Source of the DNA: Paenibacillus sp. J2TS4
GTDB lineage: Bacteria > Bacillota > Bacilli > Paenibacillales > NBRC-103111
Length of the DNA stretch: 64,000 bases
Direction: 5' to 3'
NCBI RefSeq assembly: GCF_018403245.1
Contig: NZ_BOSH01000019.1
Coordinates: 43,854-107,853 of the forward strand
In this document: one piece after another, positions 62,765-64,000 of the stretch
How the letters are laid out: each line of letters starts with the position of its first letter
Position numbering within the stretch: position 1 is the stretch's first letter
Position numbers and translations under genes: made by a program
Notes under the pieces: model-generated
The model's database searches: none
Told to the model about the DNA's origin: nothing
Seen by the model: the letters and a program-made list of their open reading frames with translations, nothing else

Positions 62765-63559
62765 ATGAAAAGCTACTTGGATTTATTAAAAGATGTATTG
62801 GAGAATGGTGTTCAGAAAGAGGATCGGACCGGAACCGGGACTCTTTCGGTTTTTGGGCGGCAGCTCAGATTCGATCTGGCCGAGGGCTTTCCGTTGGTGA
62901 CTACTAAAAAGCTCCATCTTCGCTCGATCATCCATGAACTGCTATGGTTTCTTAGCGGAGATACGAATATTCGTTACCTGCAGGAGAACGGGGTGACGAT
63001 CTGGGATGAATGGGCGGATGTCAATGGGGATCTGGGACAGGTTTATGGGTCTCAATGGCGCTCCTGGCCGGCTCCGGATGGAAACCGTATAGATCAGATC
63101 AGCCGGGTGATCGAGCAAATCCGGAGCAACCCGGACTCCCGCCGTCTTCTGGTCAATGCCTGGAATGTGGCTGAAATCGACGAGATGGCTTTACCGCCCT
63201 GTCATTATGCGTTCCAGTTCTACGTGGCGGACGGCAAGCTTTCATGTATGTTCAATATGCGAAGCATCGATACGTTCTTGGGCCTTCCCTTCAACATCGC
63301 CAGCTATGCTCTGCTGACGCATATGATGGCGGAGCAATGCGGACTTGAGCCGGGAGAATTAATTTGGTCCGGAGGAGACGTACATATCTACTCCAATCAT
63401 ATTGAGCAAGTTAAGCTGCAGCTGACCCGCGAGCCTTACCCGCTGCCCAAGCTGATGATTAAGCGAAAACCCGATTCGATTTTTGATTACCGTTATGAAG
63501 ATTTCGAAATAGTAGATTATAAATCCCATCCCCGGATTAAAGCGCCTATTGCTGTTTAA
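62765..63559 (+). CDS. thyA: Thymidylate synthase
   Basis: Converts dUMP to dTMP using 5,10-methylene-tetrahydrofolate. It has 264 residues, the ThyA norm. The catalytic Cys146 lies in LPPCHYAFQFYV. The conserved Arg-rich RTGTGTLSVFG, NAWNVAEI and SNHIEQVKLQL are intact, as is the C-terminal KAPIAV. The start is ATG 62765, 4 bases after GAGGTG. It is preceded by a plausible TATAAT and followed by a hairpin terminator; no dihydrofolate reductase gene follows in the window. Confidence 0.97.
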   Translation: MKSYLDLLKDVLENGVQKEDRTGTGTLSVFGRQLRFDLAEGFPLVTTKKLHLRSIIHELLWFLSGDTNIRYLQENGVTIWDEWADVNGDLGQVYGSQWRSWPAPDGNRIDQISRVIEQIRSNPDSRRLLVNAWNVAEIDEMALPPCHYAFQFYVADGKLSCMFNMRSIDTFLGLPFNIASYALLTHMMAEQCGLEPGELIWSGGDVHIYSNHIEQVKLQLTREPYPLPKLMIKRKPDSIFDYRYEDFEIVDYKSHPRIKAPIAV

Positions 63560-63618
63560 GGGGCACTCAGGCACGTAATTGTTACATTTTCCGATCTTTT
63601 CAAATGTATAAAGGAATG

Positions 63619-63800
63619 CAGAAGTGCAGTCGATGGATGGCTTTTGCTCTCTTTTTGACAGATCTACTGCAAATGTGCAGTAGATTTTTCCATTAAGCCT
63701 GAAAAAGAGATAAATTTAAAGATTTGACTGCAGAAATGCAGGCGATGGTTTGGAAAGAGCGGGTTCCGGTCCAAACGACTGCATTATTGCAGTCGTTGGC
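63619..63800. repeat. TGCA-type short repeats downstream of thyA
   Basis: GCAGAAGTGCAGTCGATGG (about 63619) recurs as GCAGAAATGCAGGCGATGG (about 63730). GACTGCATTATTGCAGTC near 63778 is a short dyad. All share paired TGCA cores, like the 4831-5262 repeats. Confidence 0.55.
63662..63690 (+). terminator. Terminator after thyA
   Basis: ATCTACTGCA and TGCAGTAGAT form a perfect 10-bp stem with loop AATG, followed by TTTT. Confidence 0.8.
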
Positions 63801-63812
63801 CGACGCGGTGCC

Positions 63813-64000
63813 CAAGCGTCGGTACCCGCGGTGCCTCGCCGCTCATCGTCGCTTCTCGCCTCGCGTTGCCGCTCAAGCGTCGGTACCCGCCGTGCCTCGC
63901 CGCCCATCGTCGCCCCCCGCCTCGCGTTGCCGCTCGAGTGCCGGTACCCGCCGTGCCTCGCCGCTCATCGTCGCTTCTCGCCTCGCGTTGCCGTTCGAGC
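63813..64000. repeat. 61-bp GC-rich tandem repeat (runs off window end)
   Basis: Copies begin at 63813, 63874, 63935 and 63996. Each holds GTCGGTACCCGC (GCCGGTACCCGC in the third), GTGCCTCGCCGC, CATCGTCGC and CTCGCGTTGCCG. Three full units and the start of a fourth are seen. The 61-bp period is not a multiple of three, so it is unlikely to encode a repeated protein. Confidence 0.85.

Noticed and set aside
63813..64000. CRISPR-like array at the window end
   Set aside because: The 61-bp units are contiguous without spacers, so this is a tandem repeat.

Overview
The window looks like a chromosomal segment of a Paenibacillus or close relative (Firmicutes, Paenibacillaceae). The reasons are an S-layer-homology surface protein, a LplB/YtcP-type sugar ABC transporter with a YesN/YesM two-component pair, the sporulation genes yhbH and spoVR, strong AGGAGG-type ribosome binding sites with frequent TTG and GTG starts, and many structured intergenic repeats. 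Species assignment is inference from gene content only.

Layout. (1) 3-4703: a large SLH-anchored beta-helix surface protein cut by the window start. (2) 5426-7632: a DHA2 drug exporter followed by a TetR regulator. (3) 7865-17665: a carbohydrate module of two ABC permeases, a binding lipoprotein, YesN and YesM regulators, a GH31 glycosidase and an aldo/keto reductase. (4) 17666-18703: about 1 kb of structured non-coding DNA. (5) 18704-23420: a globin-coupled chemoreceptor with a zinc-binding C-terminus, IS605 debris, a small charged protein, a YdjM-like membrane protein and a stalk-domain protein. (6) 23584-41903: an exopolysaccharide (EPS) locus with galU, a phosphoglycosyl transferase, UDP-glucuronate decarboxylase-like enzyme, ugd, a Wzz/BY-kinase pair, Wzy, Wzx, three GT4 glycosyltransferases, gmd, manC and an LCP ligase, plus a convergent GH-A hydrolase. 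(7) 42082-51749, minus strand: a pseudaminic-acid-type nonulosonate operon (pseB, pseC, pseF-like, pseI) with a formyltransferase, two DUF4910 proteins and a GT-B-like protein. (8) 52301-52889: a SinI-like microprotein convergent with a SinR-like XRE regulator. (9) 53262-63559: spoVR/yhbH, small membrane proteins, an Lhr-type helicase, yunC and thyA. The window ends inside a 61-bp tandem repeat.

How the parts work together. A palindrome, GATAC-N5-GTATC, occurs at promoters of both XRE genes, a PilZ-like gene, galU, ugd, pseB and the microprotein. The two XRE proteins have nearly the same recognition helix. I infer one repressor circuit, with a SinI-like antirepressor, that controls the EPS and nonulosonate loci together.

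Separately, a 195-bp dyad element occurs five times (two copies variant). Every copy lies 15-53 bp upstream of a start codon with the same end facing the gene. Three copies sit inside the nonulosonate operon, one precedes the chemoreceptor and one the YdjM-like gene. It is either a small mobile element or a structured 5' leader.
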